A stretch of 64,000 nucleotides of DNA from Halocaridina rubra (Eukaryota; Arthropoda; Malacostraca; Decapoda; Atyidae). Made by a program: the position numbers and the translations under genes. A model generated the notes under the pieces. That model saw nothing but the letters and a program-made list of their open reading frames with translations, was not told the origin of the DNA and made no database searches. The DNA lies in the NCBI GenBank assembly GCA_037179515.1, contig JAXCGZ010019273.1, positions 1-64,000 of the forward strand, given 5' to 3'. This document shows positions 1-27,023 of the stretch, piece by piece (position 1 is the stretch's first letter; the number at the start of each line of letters is the position of its first letter).

Positions 1-33
1 TAGGTCATCTTTCTCATATATGAAACAATGGAC

Positions 34-310
<277 letters not shown>

Positions 311-388
<78 letters not shown>
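311..388. repeat. (TA)n microsatellite
   Basis: An AT dinucleotide tract with a single phase slip at 360, directly after a CA-rich segment. Confidence 0.97.
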
Positions 389-391
<3 letters not shown>

Positions 392-947
392 AGTACAGTA
401 CCATATGTGAAAACAGGAATAATCTTCTTGTATATGACCATTATTTTTATATGAAAGAATGAACCACATAGCAATAGAAATATTCACCCAAATATAATCA
501 ATAAGGTGAAATATGAAATTGAAGTTACATCAGGAATAGTAATATCTATGCTGCAGTACCATTATTATCTTTGACATGGCAATAATAAAATTTCCGCACC
601 TCATCACTCGGGAATCTAAAGCTGAGGAATGTTTTCCTTTTTCAACCAAGTGATAAATGTATAATGATAAGTATACGAGTCTAACTGTTTAGGAAATAAA
701 GTATATTTTATTACTCTCCTTAAAGTAATATATATCTCAAGCCGTTAACAGGAAAGGCGTATATATGTTGATATCAACTAAGCATTAGATTACAATACCG
801 AGAGTATCGTTGTGTTTTAACATATACTTAAATGGAAGGCGGTATTTTCAGTCTTCACAAAAGAGTAGAAAGAAAGATGCAATAGCGTCCAATGTAATTC
901 TGAGATTACAGTTGAAGTTCCAGTTCGCTCTCTTTAATTTAATGAAT
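389..947. other. unassigned AT-rich DNA
   Basis: No frame longer than about 60 codons, no RNA gene and no recognised repeat was seen in this stretch. Confidence 0.6.
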
Positions 948-1022
948 AACCTCCGTGGCTCAGAGCACAAAGCTGTGGACTCCTAATGTGCAGATTCTAA
1001 GTTCGAATCCCGAAGGGAGGTT
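948..1022 (+). ncRNA. tRNA-like retroposon head (SINE-like)
   Basis: A 75-nt tRNA-like segment. The 5' bases AACCTCC (948-954) can pair fully with GGAGGTT (1016-1022). A 4-bp D stem (GGCT with AGCT) and an A-box-like stretch follow. The B-box-like AGTTCGAATCC lies at 1000-1010. The anticodon arm is weak and the T stem pairs badly, so a working tRNA is unlikely. The segment is followed almost at once by an ATT tract, which is a common tail for tRNA-derived SINEs. Anticodon identity is uncertain (CCT or CTA depending on register). I read it as a decayed SINE head or tRNA pseudogene. Confidence 0.5.
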
Positions 1023-1034
1023 CAAAAGTTTTGA

Positions 1035-1045
1035 ATTATTATTAC

Positions 1046-1115
<70 letters not shown>
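1035..1115. repeat. (ATT)n microsatellite, possible SINE tail
   Basis: An ATT trinucleotide tract with rare substitutions, starting 12 bases after the tRNA-like head. It may be that element's tail. Confidence 0.9.

Positions 1116-2726
<1,611 letters not shown>

Positions 2727-2800
<74 letters not shown>
2727..2800. repeat. (TG)n microsatellite
   Basis: A pure TG dinucleotide tract of 37 units. Confidence 0.97.
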
Positions 2801-2801
<1 letters not shown>

Positions 2802-2888
2802 CAGCGGCAGTACTGCTCGTGGTTCCCCCTCATCCAATGGAGTCTGTGCCTATAAAATAATAAAAATGCTGGTGTTTGATCTTATATT

Positions 2889-5729
<2,841 letters not shown>

Positions 5730-5805
<76 letters not shown>
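5730..5805. repeat. (TA)n microsatellite
   Basis: A TA tract with one phase slip at about 5739. Confidence 0.97.
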
Positions 5806-7044
<1,239 letters not shown>

Positions 7045-7066
7045 TAATAATAATAATAATAATAAT

Positions 7067-7138
<72 letters not shown>

Positions 7139-7150
7139 TAATGTAAAATA

Positions 7151-7215
<65 letters not shown>

Positions 7216-7220
7216 TAATA
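7045..7220. repeat. compound AAT-TA-AAT microsatellite
   Basis: AAT units (7045-7068), then a TA tract (7069-7140), then AAT units again (7150-7219). The middle TA block looks like an expansion inside an AAT tract. Confidence 0.95.
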
Positions 7221-7363
7221 TAATATATCATATATGAACAAATAATAATAGGTAACACAACAGTTTTGACAAATGCAAAACTGGTTTCTTAACATGAGAG
7301 CATAAGACGAAGTTTTACAAATATCACAGCCCCAGAGCAGAAAGATGCTCTCCCATTAGGAAT

Positions 7364-7368
<5 letters not shown>

Positions 7369-7446
<78 letters not shown>
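7369..7446. repeat. (TA)n microsatellite
   Basis: A pure TA tract of about 39 units. Confidence 0.97.
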
Positions 7447-7449
<3 letters not shown>

Positions 7450-9652
7450 AAAAAAAAGTGAGGATGCTTTAACGGATTTAAAGTCCAAAGAATTTACTAA
7501 TAAATAGCAATGTCAACAAACTACTTGTTGCTAAGAAGGGATAGTTATTTCAACTTTTTATTAAACGAGCAAATATGTTTAATGACTGAAAGTTTTCTTC
7601 TATGAAAGAATATTGAGAAAAAAAATCATACAGCAGAAGAAATCGTCATATTGATCAGGTATTACTTTCTTCCTAGTGTGTTCTGATCAAAGTCCCTAAT
7701 CTGGATTAACTGTAAATACTAAGTTGTAGCAAGGAGCCTTCAGACATGCTGTTGCCAAGATATTATATAAACAGTGAAATATAGCCCTACGAAACAATCT
7801 CTGAATCAACGCTACAACTTCGACTCAACAAGGATTCGAAGTGTAACAGGAAACTCATAATATAATTTTGTTTAAGAAATGAGATCTATGTCTTACCAAA
7901 CTTTGCGAAGCAGAAGAGCTTCCCTTTTCTAATACTTTATTACCTCTGGAGAATAAGGCTACTCTTAGGAAGGCCTTCTAAACTATAAGGGAAAAAGTAT
8001 AGCATATCCTCCAGAACTTTCTATGAAGTCAACCTTTATTAATATGTCTTTGAATATGAGTGTGATTTCATATCCTATGATTTACCGACTACGGGTCTGG
8101 TACATGGCTCACAGGCAGTATGCCCCGATTTCGACTGTCCAAGATGTCTCATACTTCTTAAGCAGTCTTTTGGAAATGAAAAAGATAAGGTAAAGGCACA
8201 CCTTATAGGGTAGTCTCTGGCACTTAAGTGGATCCAGTGACACCCTTCGCTCAGTGTCAGTAAATTGGTTGTACACCTCCAGTGTAAAAATGCAATATGA
8301 CATTTAGCTTTGACTATATTAAACTTTCCCTAATAGCGAAGAGAATTTTTTAGCTTGTACAAGCAATATTCAAGCAAAGGTATGTTTTACCATTAAGGGG
8401 ACACCTGATGAAATAGCGACATTTGCTTTTATAGGTATTTTTTCATGAAGGAATAATTGCCTGCAGGGGAACTCATCGAAATCCTATCATGAAAGCTATT
8501 AATACCACTTTGATGTGATAGCCTATTTTTGGCACGTTTCTTTCAGTTTTACTCTGGAGAGAGATGAAGGACATGTTTTCATTATTTCGAACATGGAAAT
8601 ATATTGTATCAAATACTCTTAATATAAATCTTGAAATTACAGAACGAAAGCTTGCTGCAAAATAGCTATTTGATGTGACAATATGTATGTAGAACGTCAC
8701 TCATAGTTTACATTACTGAGAAAGAGAACGCCATTTCGTTTCATTTCGAGTAATTGAAAACCTTGTTTGAACATCTATAATATATCTGGATACACGTAAG
8801 CAGAAACAATTGGCTAAATGATAGTTTTAATGTTTTACCCTACACAAAATCAGCAGATATGTAATTCATGTGCCTTTACAATCAGGATAAGTAATATTAA
8901 ATTCCTGACAGTCAACAGGTTACGAAAAGAAGAGCACCTAATGAAAATAAAAATAAAAATGGAAATATCGTTGTATGTTACCAAATGGAAGTACTGGGTA
9001 CATTTACTTCAAATAGTAGAAAAATATACACTCATTTATTCATGCCTATATTTTTTGCAATCATATCTGTACTTCCTATTTAATTTTACCTAAAACATTT
9101 ACCTCAACGTGAAATACATTTAATTTTTCATATAAATTTTAGCAACGTATTATTCCATGTCTTGTCACTTATATCACTATTTAAAAATGCATTTAATTAT
9201 TCTCGAATTTATTTTAGCTGCAAAATTCAAGTGAAGGTCAAGGTAGTAACTAAATTACCCCTCATGAGGTAGAATTTCTTTTCTCGTTATTGAAGTTTGG
9301 AGTAACAATGTATAATGGATATTCAATTATCATACTTAATAATACACATATTTTCATGCTTACACAATTTACACAATTTCAGGATTAAACAGTTCACAAA
9401 CTTCCATACATGCAATTATCAGCACAAATGTCATTTTTAAACGGTCAGCACAATAACCATACTTGACAATCCACACATTTTCATTTATTTATTTCATTCA
9501 TTTCATTTTCGTTGGCAGTCATGTTATCTTTTAGTACTATCAAAAGAAAGTTTAACTGCAGACATAGAAATCTTTTAACTATGTACTGCCATACATAGCT
9601 CCAGTTGGTCGTTTTCAGGTGAGACTTCTTAATTTTTTTATTTTTTTTTTAT
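7447..9652. other. gene-free AT-rich stretch
   Basis: About 2.2 kb with only short frames (the longest is 91 codons at 8818-9093) that show no recognisable domain, signal peptide or repeat. No RNA gene was seen. Confidence 0.5.
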
Positions 9653-9815
9653 GATTGTGACACCAGGACGGGCAAAACAAAAAAAATAAAACAAACCGCC
9701 CCCATCGGGCCTGGGAACGAAGAATACATAAAGTAAAGAGAAACAGAGATGGAGAGTGTAATGACTTGTCAGATGTTGATAATAAAAGGATAATAAAAGA
9801 TGTGTGATGAATATC
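9653..9815 (-). repeat. A-tailed dispersed repeat, copy 1
   Basis: Shares a block that starts TTGTGACACCAGGACGGGC on the plus strand with 47724-47880 and 59473-59537. Each copy is preceded on the plus strand by a T run (here 9631-9650). The element therefore reads on the minus strand and ends in an A tail, as a retroposon does. A minus-strand frame across this copy (9615-9818) resembles the frame across copy 2, which fits shared descent. It may be a LINE 3' end or a SINE; I cannot name the family. Confidence 0.6.

Positions 9816-10866
<1,051 letters not shown>

Positions 10867-10952
<86 letters not shown>
10867..10952. repeat. (TA)n microsatellite, likely SINE tail
   Basis: A TA tract starting directly at the SINE 3' end, with one phase slip at 10910. 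Confidence 0.95.
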
Positions 10953-11770
<818 letters not shown>

Positions 11771-12225
11771 TCCGTCTGTCTCTAGGAAATCTTAGTTTTA
11801 TAATAAACTGATGGGCAAGAACGGCCCAAGCGAACATTGTAGAACATATTTGATTTATTAAAGCTCCTTATAATCCATCACAAAACAACGTTTCAAACAT
11901 CCACTGTGTTCATAATCATGTACCAATGAAAGAGTTAAAAAGAATATATACTTGAACAGTTACTCTAATCAAACAATTATAGTTGTAAAAAAGTAAAAAT
12001 TATATATACAGCACATTCACACAAACAAATTAATGAAATTTACCAATATCTACATGCATGTAGAATTAAAAAAAAACGCACTAATAAAAATTGCTTTAAA
12101 CGAAAGTCTGAGAGGGCAAATTGAGCCATCTTTGTTTAATTTAGGATTAGATTTTGAAATAAATAATGACTCTGCTATCCTGATTTCATTTACGCTTTTT
12201 CCTCTGTATATAATTTTGAAATTAT

Positions 12226-12516
12226 TTATCTGAAATTACACTTACAGACGTTAGAACAGTGTTCTCGAATGCTTGAGTTTACTGGAGCTGACAATGGTTT
12301 TCCAGGACAACAAGATGACTTGTGGTGTTGGTGGTATCTAACCAATACACATTTCTTAGTTGAGCCAACATATGCTAGTTGGCATTTGGGGCAGTTAAAT
12401 TTGTAAACTACCATCGAACAAAACGAGTCAGGTAACTTGTCCTTATGGATTACATAATTTTTAAGTTTATGGTTGTTATAAAATAAAATGAATGGTTTAA
12501 TATGAGGGTAGTATCT
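12226..12516 (-). pseudogene. Penelope-like GIY-YIG endonuclease fragment (left arm)
   Basis: The open frame from 12516 to the stop at 12226 gives about 96 codons. It starts with a linker (RYYPHIKPF) and continues into a GIY-YIG nuclease domain: VYKFNCPKCQLAYVGSTKK carries the paired Cys and the modified Y-VG motif, then an Arg, paired His, and a distal Glu in SSIREH. This matches the C-terminal endonuclease of Penelope-like retroelements, which nicks target DNA for integration. The reverse transcriptase that should precede it is absent. I call it a 5'-truncated element remnant. The domain is clear; its activity is doubtful. Confidence 0.8.
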
Positions 12517-12618
12517 GTAACATTTTTAGTTAATTGATTTTTTATGTAAAAAGCAATTAACTACTTTAATGATAATTTAAACCATTACATAAAAAAAAAT
12601 TAACTAAATTTTTTTTAC

Positions 12619-12909
12619 AGATACTACCCTCATATTAAACCATTCATTTTATTTTATAACAACCATAAACTTAAAAATTGTGTAATCCATAAGGACAAGT
12701 TACCTGACTCGTTTTGTTCGATGGTAGTTTACCAATTTAACTGCCCCAAATGCCAACTAGCATATATTGGCTCAACTAAGAAATGTGTATTGGTTAGATA
12801 CCACGAACACCACGGGTCATCTAGTCATACTGAAAAACCATTGTCAGCTCCAGTAAACTCAAGCATTCGAGAACACTGTTCTAATGTCTGTAAGTGTAAT
12901 TTCAGATAA
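12619..12909 (+). pseudogene. Penelope-like GIY-YIG endonuclease fragment (right arm)
   Basis: The mirror copy of the left-arm frame, of the same length and with about 85% of residues shared. It keeps the CPKC pair, the AYIGSTKK motif, the Arg and the terminal SSIREH segment with the conserved Glu. It opens after a polypyrimidine stretch ending in ACAG (12609-12620), which looks like a splice acceptor. Both arms share this boundary. Some Penelope-like elements contain introns, so the boundary could be an ancestral splice site rather than a truncation point. No reverse transcriptase lies upstream. Confidence 0.8.
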
Positions 12910-13281
12910 ATAATTTCAAAATTATATGCAGAGGAAAAAGCGAAAATGAATTCAGGATAGCAGAGTCATTATTTATTTCAAAATCTAATCCTAAATTAAA
13001 CAAAGATGGCTCATGTTGCCCCATCAGAATTTTGTAAAACAAATTTTTATTAGTGTGAAAGTTTTTTTTTCTTTTAATTCTACATACATTTAGATATAGG
13101 TAAATTTCATTGTGTTTGATTAGAGTAACTGTTCAAGTATATATTCTTTTTCACTCTTTCATAGGTACATGATTATGAACACAGTGGATGTTTGAAACGC
13201 TGTTTAGTGATGGATTATAAGGAGATTTAATAAATTAAATATGTTCCACGATGTTTGCTTGGACCGTTCTTGTCCTTCAGT

Positions 13282-13283
<2 letters not shown>

Positions 13284-13352
<69 letters not shown>
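13284..13352. repeat. (AAT)n microsatellite
   Basis: An AAT tract of about 23 units at the outer end of the right Penelope arm. Confidence 0.97.
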
Positions 13353-13435
13353 CCCTTTCGCTGAATAAGAAACGCTGATAGCCAAACATCACAAGAATTC
13401 ATCTTCGAAACACGGAAGGCATACTGATTTGCCAT

Positions 13436-13518
13436 ACGGTTCCGGTTCCGGTTTTACGTCACGGACTCCCTTTTCAACCAAGGGCTAGGACGGTTGCCTT
13501 CTTGCAAAAGACCGAATT
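13436..13518 (-). mobile_element. tRNA-derived SINE, copy 2 (3' fragment)
   Basis: Only the 3' body of the SINE family is present, reading on the minus strand: the CCGGTTTTACGTCACGGACT end and the following conserved block. The tRNA-like head is missing, so this copy is 5'-truncated. Confidence 0.75.
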
Positions 13519-14563
13519 CGAGCCCATCTGGTTCCATTCTGCAGTAAATATGTGCAATATTCACTTAATTACGTTGGGAATGTGATGATAATAGTAACAT
13601 CTGTCTCCTACTGCCAACTCAGCAGTGTATCATGAGCACACTGATAGCAAGACATGACTGGAGTCTGGTGCAACATAGACCCGTAACAACTCAGTAGGAA
13701 TAAAGAAGGCAACAATGGAAGTAGCAGGGTAGTATTTGAGCCTAATGCACCCTGAGCACAGGCACGAGAATATGGAAGCCTATGTCTGTCCTTACAAGAC
13801 AACCACACATACTCAGTAAAATGCCAAATAAATTTGGTCCTAATATATTCTGATCATGAGCTCAAGCAAGAGAATAAGAAAGCATGTCTCTCTCTTCATA
13901 AGATTTCCACGCATATTCAAGGAGATACACCCACCCACCCCCAATTACACGTGCAAGCATTCAAGCGCACTCCAAACCTCAATGCAGCAGATGGGATATT
14001 CTAGAATCTAGATCAAATACTTCAGAGCAAAATCCATTAAATTTATCAAATGTTTCATTTATAACGTCAAAAGGAAAGGCGGGAGAAGGAGTTGGAAGCT
14101 GATGCCACATTTTCAAGGAATCATTTAAGGATCTTATATTTTTTTTTCCAAGGGAGCTTGTAAAAGCCGAGTAACTGAATGGAGGTTGATAAAGAGATTT
14201 TCATGACATATACCTGAGGATGTCTTACTCTTTCCTCTTTAGGCAAAGATATACAGGAAAAACTGGATTGGATGCAGGATTTTCAAGAAATTATTCTGTG
14301 GATCTTTGATCAGTGTTCATTTTTTGTCAAAGGGCAAAAGATAAATTGAGGAGGAAGAGGCGAGCTTTCCATGGAATTATTATTCAGGATATTTTATATT
14401 GGTGCTTCCATACACGGCAAGAACCGTGTAGCTCTATAAGTGATGGGGTCTGTCATGCTCTAGCATAATGAAAAGATAATAGGGTATAGATGAGACAAGG
14501 TCACCAGCGAAAAAAATTAAAGATGGGTTCAAGCTTGAAATTACACAACATCCTCAACATCAT

Positions 14564-14565
<2 letters not shown>
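13519..14565. other. unassigned DNA
   Basis: A 66-codon minus-strand frame at 13608-13808 has no recognised domain. Nothing else was identified. Confidence 0.5.
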
Positions 14566-14644
<79 letters not shown>

Positions 14645-14658
14645 TAATAATAATAATG

Positions 14659-14700
<42 letters not shown>
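14566..14700. repeat. (AAT)n microsatellite
   Basis: An AAT tract with two GAT interruptions near 14643 and 14658. Confidence 0.97.
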
Positions 14701-16216
<1,516 letters not shown>

Positions 16217-16359
16217 AAATTTACGTAAAAACGTAACTTAGTAAATATGCGATGGGGCGGCCAGGTGCATGATTAAACAAGATATTCAGTTCTGCACAAG
16301 ACAGTGTGCCCTGTAACAGGTAATATTCATTTCAAGGACTAATTACTACACGACTAGAG

Positions 16360-17933
<1,574 letters not shown>

Positions 17934-17990
17934 ACTAACCTAACCTAACTAAACACAACACAACCTAACCTAAGCAAACCTAATCTAACC
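17934..17990. repeat. degenerate interstitial CCTAA (telomere-like) repeat
   Basis: About eleven imperfect CCTAA or CCTAAC units. The complement is the TTAGG repeat of arthropod telomeres. The tract is short, mixed with ACAAC variants, and flanked by ordinary DNA, so it is interstitial and not a chromosome end. Confidence 0.6.
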
Positions 17991-18534
17991 ATTTACAGAT
18001 TTACTAAACTTTAAATGAGGTTCTGGGGTTACACATTTCAACCTGATCCGATTTTCCAAGGCAAGTAGAACACAATTAAAATGAGACCAAAAATGACACC
18101 TACATAAAAATGATGAAATATAATAAAGCAGACGAGTTGTATTCATACATATGCTCTGTTTTTAACACTCACGGATGCAAACTAAGCCAAGTGAAGCTAC
18201 TAATATTAACTGGCTTATTCCCTATCCGTTGGCTTCGCTCGCTCAGATTCCACTTGATCTATCTCGATGATAGTGCACCGAAAATAACCACCTAAATATA
18301 TTTTGCCCTTTTTTTTTACTATCAACATTAAATAGCATTATAACATAATGGCTCGGTCATATTACGCTTCCATGCATATACTGTTACTGAAACATTTCAG
18401 GAAAATACATTTTAAAAATCCAATATGGGTGTAGAATTTATATATACTCTTTTAATTAGATGATACGTCTTACACCAGCTATCGGGAACGTTTAGTCTTC
18501 CCCAAAATAAGCAACATATATTTCCATTTAAGTA

Positions 18535-18537
<3 letters not shown>
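17991..18537. other. unassigned DNA
   Basis: A 61-codon plus-strand frame (18110-18295) has no recognised domain. Confidence 0.5.

Positions 18538-18616
<79 letters not shown>
18538..18616. repeat. (TC)n microsatellite
   Basis: A TC tract of about 39 units with one TTTC interruption near the end. Confidence 0.97.

Positions 18617-22064
<3,448 letters not shown>

Positions 22065-22156
<92 letters not shown>
22065..22156. repeat. (CT)n microsatellite
   Basis: A CT tract with one CCT interruption at 22107. Confidence 0.97.
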
Positions 22157-22159
<3 letters not shown>

Positions 22160-22311
22160 ATTCCTTACAAGTTGCAAAGGCCTTATTCCCTCATTTCATG
22201 ATCTATTTAAAGATGACATCTCCACATTTAGCATTGCGTCAACATTCATATAATCCAGCAAGTCACTTTCTTTACAAATTTACGGGAATAATGTCATATG
22301 TATACGGAAAA

Positions 22312-22316
<5 letters not shown>

Positions 22317-22398
<82 letters not shown>
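22317..22398. repeat. (TA)n microsatellite
   Basis: A pure TA tract of about 41 units. Confidence 0.97.
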
Positions 22399-22399
<1 letters not shown>

Positions 22400-22484
22400 G
22401 AAATAAACTATAAGAATAAATCAATTTATTAAGTAATATAACTATATAAATACAATATACGATCTGTAAATGTAAATGGGGACA

Positions 22485-22600
22485 AGAATACTTCCTCCAT
22501 GTTCCCTATGTGCCATAAAAGTCGACTATATAGGAAGGAGCGAGGGGACTATAAATCCATTCCTTTGAATTTTCCCTCCATAAGGGGGATTGTGGCTTCT
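22485..22600 (+). repeat. dispersed repeat family C, copy 1
   Basis: Shares an ordered set of blocks with 60080-60190: AGAATACTTCCTCCATGTTCC, then AAGTCGACTA, then GGAGCGAGGGGACT, then a pyrimidine-rich stretch. By memory it resembles a repeat very abundant in penaeid shrimp. No terminal structure or coding capacity is visible. Confidence 0.55.
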
Positions 22601-23926
22601 GCATATTGATAGACAATGAGTAGGATATGGTCGCCAGCCACCTATTAGAACCTGACTCCTTAGCAGGTTCCTGAATTCAACCTCCCAAAGAGTGATTCTT
22701 ACTACTCTTCAATGAAATAACATTCAAATACAAAGGAAAACAGCAGAAGCATCCCACATTTGGCTTTCAACAATCTATTAGATGTGCGGGACCAGATACA
22801 GAACAGTATCATTAAAAAAAATCTCCGATAAGAAGAAAAACGAGAGTCCAATGACTTTCATGTATTATACAAGTTATTGAAACACCAACATTAAACATAA
22901 GAATAGAAATATACACCTGGGTAGATAAGAGATACAGAATGACACCAAAAGGCAACAAGCAGAAATTTATCAAAATCCTTTGCATCTAAAAAGATATCTT
23001 TTAGACATTTATCATCAAAAGAATGAGCTTAAATAAGGATAAAGACTAAGTCCTGCAGCTCAGTTGTAATAAAAAAAAAGTATTAAAATACCCAAATTGT
23101 ATATAGAAACATAAATCTATGTCATATTAGGAAATAAGACTTAATAAAAAGCAAAGCCCAGAGGCAGATATTTATTATTATAAGTCTCTTGACTATAGGG
23201 AGCTTTCAAAACATTTTTTGCGAAGAATTCCATGAGCATGACGGTAATATCAAAACAATTAGCTTCCATAACGTGGGAAAAAGCTCAGGAGCTCTAATGT
23301 TCTGAAAAGTCAATGACTGAAATACCAGCACTCCTTATAAGAATCAAACTTTATAGATCAACAAAAACACAAACCAAATAGAAAGAGACACAGACTATAG
23401 CAAGTACAAAATGCAAATGTTAAATGCCAAAGTTTCTTATATAGAGAGAGAGAGAGGTTTCCAGAAATTTTGTAAGGAATTTCAGTAATTAATAGACTGC
23501 AGCCTGCCTGGAAGGAGCCCTTCAACAGGCTACAATAAAAGACCAGGAAAATCCTTGTGTAAACACTCGAGGGAATTGACAGTGTTGTTTGTGGAGACAT
23601 CAAACAATGACCGTAAATGTGTGGCTTAATCTATACAGGAAAAGTATTGACATTGGTTGAGAATTTTCTCTTCTTGTCTCTTGACATTCCAATACCTTGT
23701 TCAGACAAGATGAAAAAAGCAGAGAAAGCTAACAATGGATAGTGTGACTGGTTTTCTTGTTTTACTTTTGTTATGCTCTTATACATAAGGATAGAAGTAA
23801 ACTATGCAGTAAGTAGTCTTCATCTTACTGTAGTGGCGGTGGGGGGGGGAGAGAAAATTTCGCATGTCCATTGCTGACTAAAAGGGATAGACTGCATATA
23901 GGGTCTGCGATCCTCCTTCCCATGAA

Positions 23927-23927
<1 letters not shown>
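22601..23927. other. gene-free stretch
   Basis: The frame at 23358-23603 on the minus strand has no recognised domain. A short GA run lies at 23444-23455 and a G run at 23840-23848. Confidence 0.5.
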
Positions 23928-23965
<38 letters not shown>

Positions 23966-23970
23966 ATATG

Positions 23971-24060
<90 letters not shown>
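23928..24060. repeat. compound (ATCT)n-(TA)n microsatellite
   Basis: A tetranucleotide ATCT block (23928-23965) passes through ATGT units into a TA tract (23975-24060). Confidence 0.96.
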
Positions 24061-24826
<766 letters not shown>

Positions 24827-25128
24827 GTTTTACACCTCAGTATTAAAACAGTGAAACATTCTGGCAAAATATTATACGTTTTCAGTTTTAGTACAGAAGT
24901 CTTTCTTACAATTTCCCCAAATGAATAGCATTGCCAAAGTGAGCTCTCAAATTCCAGACGAATTAAAGCGGAAAAGTTCAGAACTTCTGTAGTATTGGCT
25001 CTAAAATGAGAAAGCAAATGATGAACCATTATTACGATTTTAATGTAGAATCTCGAAGAATAAAATTCCTCTCTGATTTATGGAATAGAATATAATTGGG
25101 GTTTTGCAAAGGCCACTTTACTCTCTTG

Positions 25129-25129
<1 letters not shown>
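24827..25129. other. unassigned DNA
   Basis: No gene was recognised. The 72-codon minus-strand frame (24811-25029) has no domain signature. Confidence 0.5.
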
Positions 25130-25198
<69 letters not shown>

Positions 25199-25226
25199 TA
25201 TTAATAATGATAATTATAATAATAAT

Positions 25227-25297
<71 letters not shown>

Positions 25298-25321
25298 CAT
25301 CGTAATAATAATATTAATAAT
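25130..25321. repeat. AAT/ATT compound microsatellite
   Basis: AAT units switch to ATT units near 25275, giving a local hairpin-forming AAT...ATT inversion. Confidence 0.95.
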
Positions 25322-25404
25322 ATTCCAGCATGTTGTTATAATTTATCTTTACCATATCATTTAGACTTAGAACTAAAGTCTTCCAAATCACCAAAACACG
25401 TATT

Positions 25405-25411
25405 ATTATTA

Positions 25412-25443
<32 letters not shown>
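25405..25443. repeat. (ATT)n microsatellite
   Basis: A short ATT tract with one TTT interruption. Confidence 0.9.
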
Positions 25444-26436
25444 TTTGTCAAATGAATAAATTTAGCCACTTCCAATTCTTTTCTGATGACAGAAATTTAT
25501 TCCCAGTAACCATCTTTCCTTTTCTTAAGACTTTATAATTGATCAAGAGCTAACAATTTAGAGCATCATATATTTTTACTTACTTCTTTATTTACTGAAG
25601 TTTTTTCTTTCTACAAAAACATTTCGATTTGTGAAATTCCTCTTGTCAAGGCGACAGACAGGAATTCTCTCCTCAACTTCCTGCAGCAGCCTTACTTCTG
25701 ATCACTCAGTTTCTTTCTTTGACTTCAACCTGATTGAACTTTCGAGTCTTTGTCTATTTACTGAAGGTCTGCTGCACTATTTACAACAAAAGAATGTGGC
25801 TGTGAGGTGGGACTAACTCAGAAACAACTCCGATATAACTCTAACTTTTACTCGTGATGAGTGTCCAAAACATCTTAAAAAGCTGAGAAAGGAACTTTAT
25901 ACAAAGGCAAATCACCAAAATAGATATTTAAAAAAGAATACCACTTTCAATGGACGAAATAATTTTTAGAGAATAGGGATTGTAGATATTTGGAACATGG
26001 CAAATGTGATTCATCAATAACTCCGAAAAAAAATTAATTCATCAGAATTTCATATTTCCTCATAACATTGTCATTATGATAATCAAGGAATATATGTCGC
26101 ATCATTTATAACACCCGAAATAGCAATTATTATATTGGTTTAAGTAAACAATAACTGCAATGTGTTTGATTCTTTCAACAAATTAAAATATAAAGAAAAA
26201 CGATCACTATGAGTAGTAGTTAATATTCGATGACTAATTTGAAACTCATGAAATGGTAATGCTAATAATGGTCAAACTCAAATAAATAACAAATAAAGAT
26301 GACATTTCATCTCATATAGAACTAACTCGTACCATGAATGTTGTATTCATGGTTGCAGATATTGTTGCAGCATTACAATCTCACAAAACTGCAATTTTTC
26401 ATGATGATTAAACTCATAAATAACTCCGTAGTAAGC
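25444..26436. other. unassigned AT-rich DNA
   Basis: A 61-codon frame at 25631-25816 has no domain. The stretch also contains repeated phrases about CATCATAA and TAACTCC, of unclear meaning. Confidence 0.45.
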
Positions 26437-26590
26437 CATTTTACGTCACGGACTCCCTTTTCTACCAAAGGCTAGTACGGTTGGCTTCTTGTGAAGGACT
26501 TGTTTTGGCAGATGTAATCGTTACCCTTAGTGCATGCCCTTACTAACCTCAGACCGTGGCTGGGAGCGAACCCTCGATCTGCCGCCTCAG
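26437..26590 (-). mobile_element. tRNA-derived SINE, copy 3 (5'-truncated)
   Basis: A minus-strand copy from the TTTTACGTCACGGACTCCC end through the body to the B-box region and GCCGCCTCAG. The A-box end is missing. No TA tail is present at its 3' end, unlike copies 1, 4 and 5. Confidence 0.8.
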
Positions 26591-27023
26591 TAGTAAGGGA
26601 ATATATAAGCAACAAAACCTAATTTCAACTCTTAACATAGTTTTCATGGTTATGGTTGTAGGTATATTGCATCATTTGAAACCCATAACATGATAATTAA
26701 GATGATGACTTAAAAAAGATAATTCCCAAATAAAAACATATTTCAACATAATTTACTTTTAACTCGTAACATGATCATAACGAGCATGGATGCTGTCATG
26801 AATAATTCCAAAAAAGTAGATATTTCATCTATATCTAAATATGAACCATGGCATTAACATTATAATGAAGGTTTAATTCATGAATGCCATTGTACAATAT
26901 CAATTTTCATCCATATCAAATTTCATTTGTGTAATTCTTTTTGCTTTACTACAGAGATATGAAAATGAAACTATTGTTCTATAAAAAATATATGAAAATT
27001 ATGTCACTTGTTTTTCATCTTTT
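26591..27023. other. unassigned AT-rich DNA
   Basis: No gene or repeat was recognised. Confidence 0.5.

Larger units (their letters stand above)
11801..13288. mobile_element. head-to-head pair of truncated Penelope-like elements
   Basis: Two diverged copies of the same 3' element end form an inverted repeat. The left arm (11801-12549) reads on the minus strand and the right arm (12585-13288) on the plus strand, with a spacer of about 35 bp. Each arm carries the element's GIY-YIG domain and about 350 bp of 3' sequence, and ends outward at an AAT tract. The arms differ by substitutions and indels (about 750 against 705 bp), so this is not a recent perfect duplication. Penelope-like elements are known for inverted and tandem terminal arrangements. 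Here neither copy keeps a reverse transcriptase domain. Confidence 0.8.

Noticed and set aside
17934..17990. A chromosome end
   Set aside because: The telomere-like units are few, degenerate and flanked by unique DNA on both sides.
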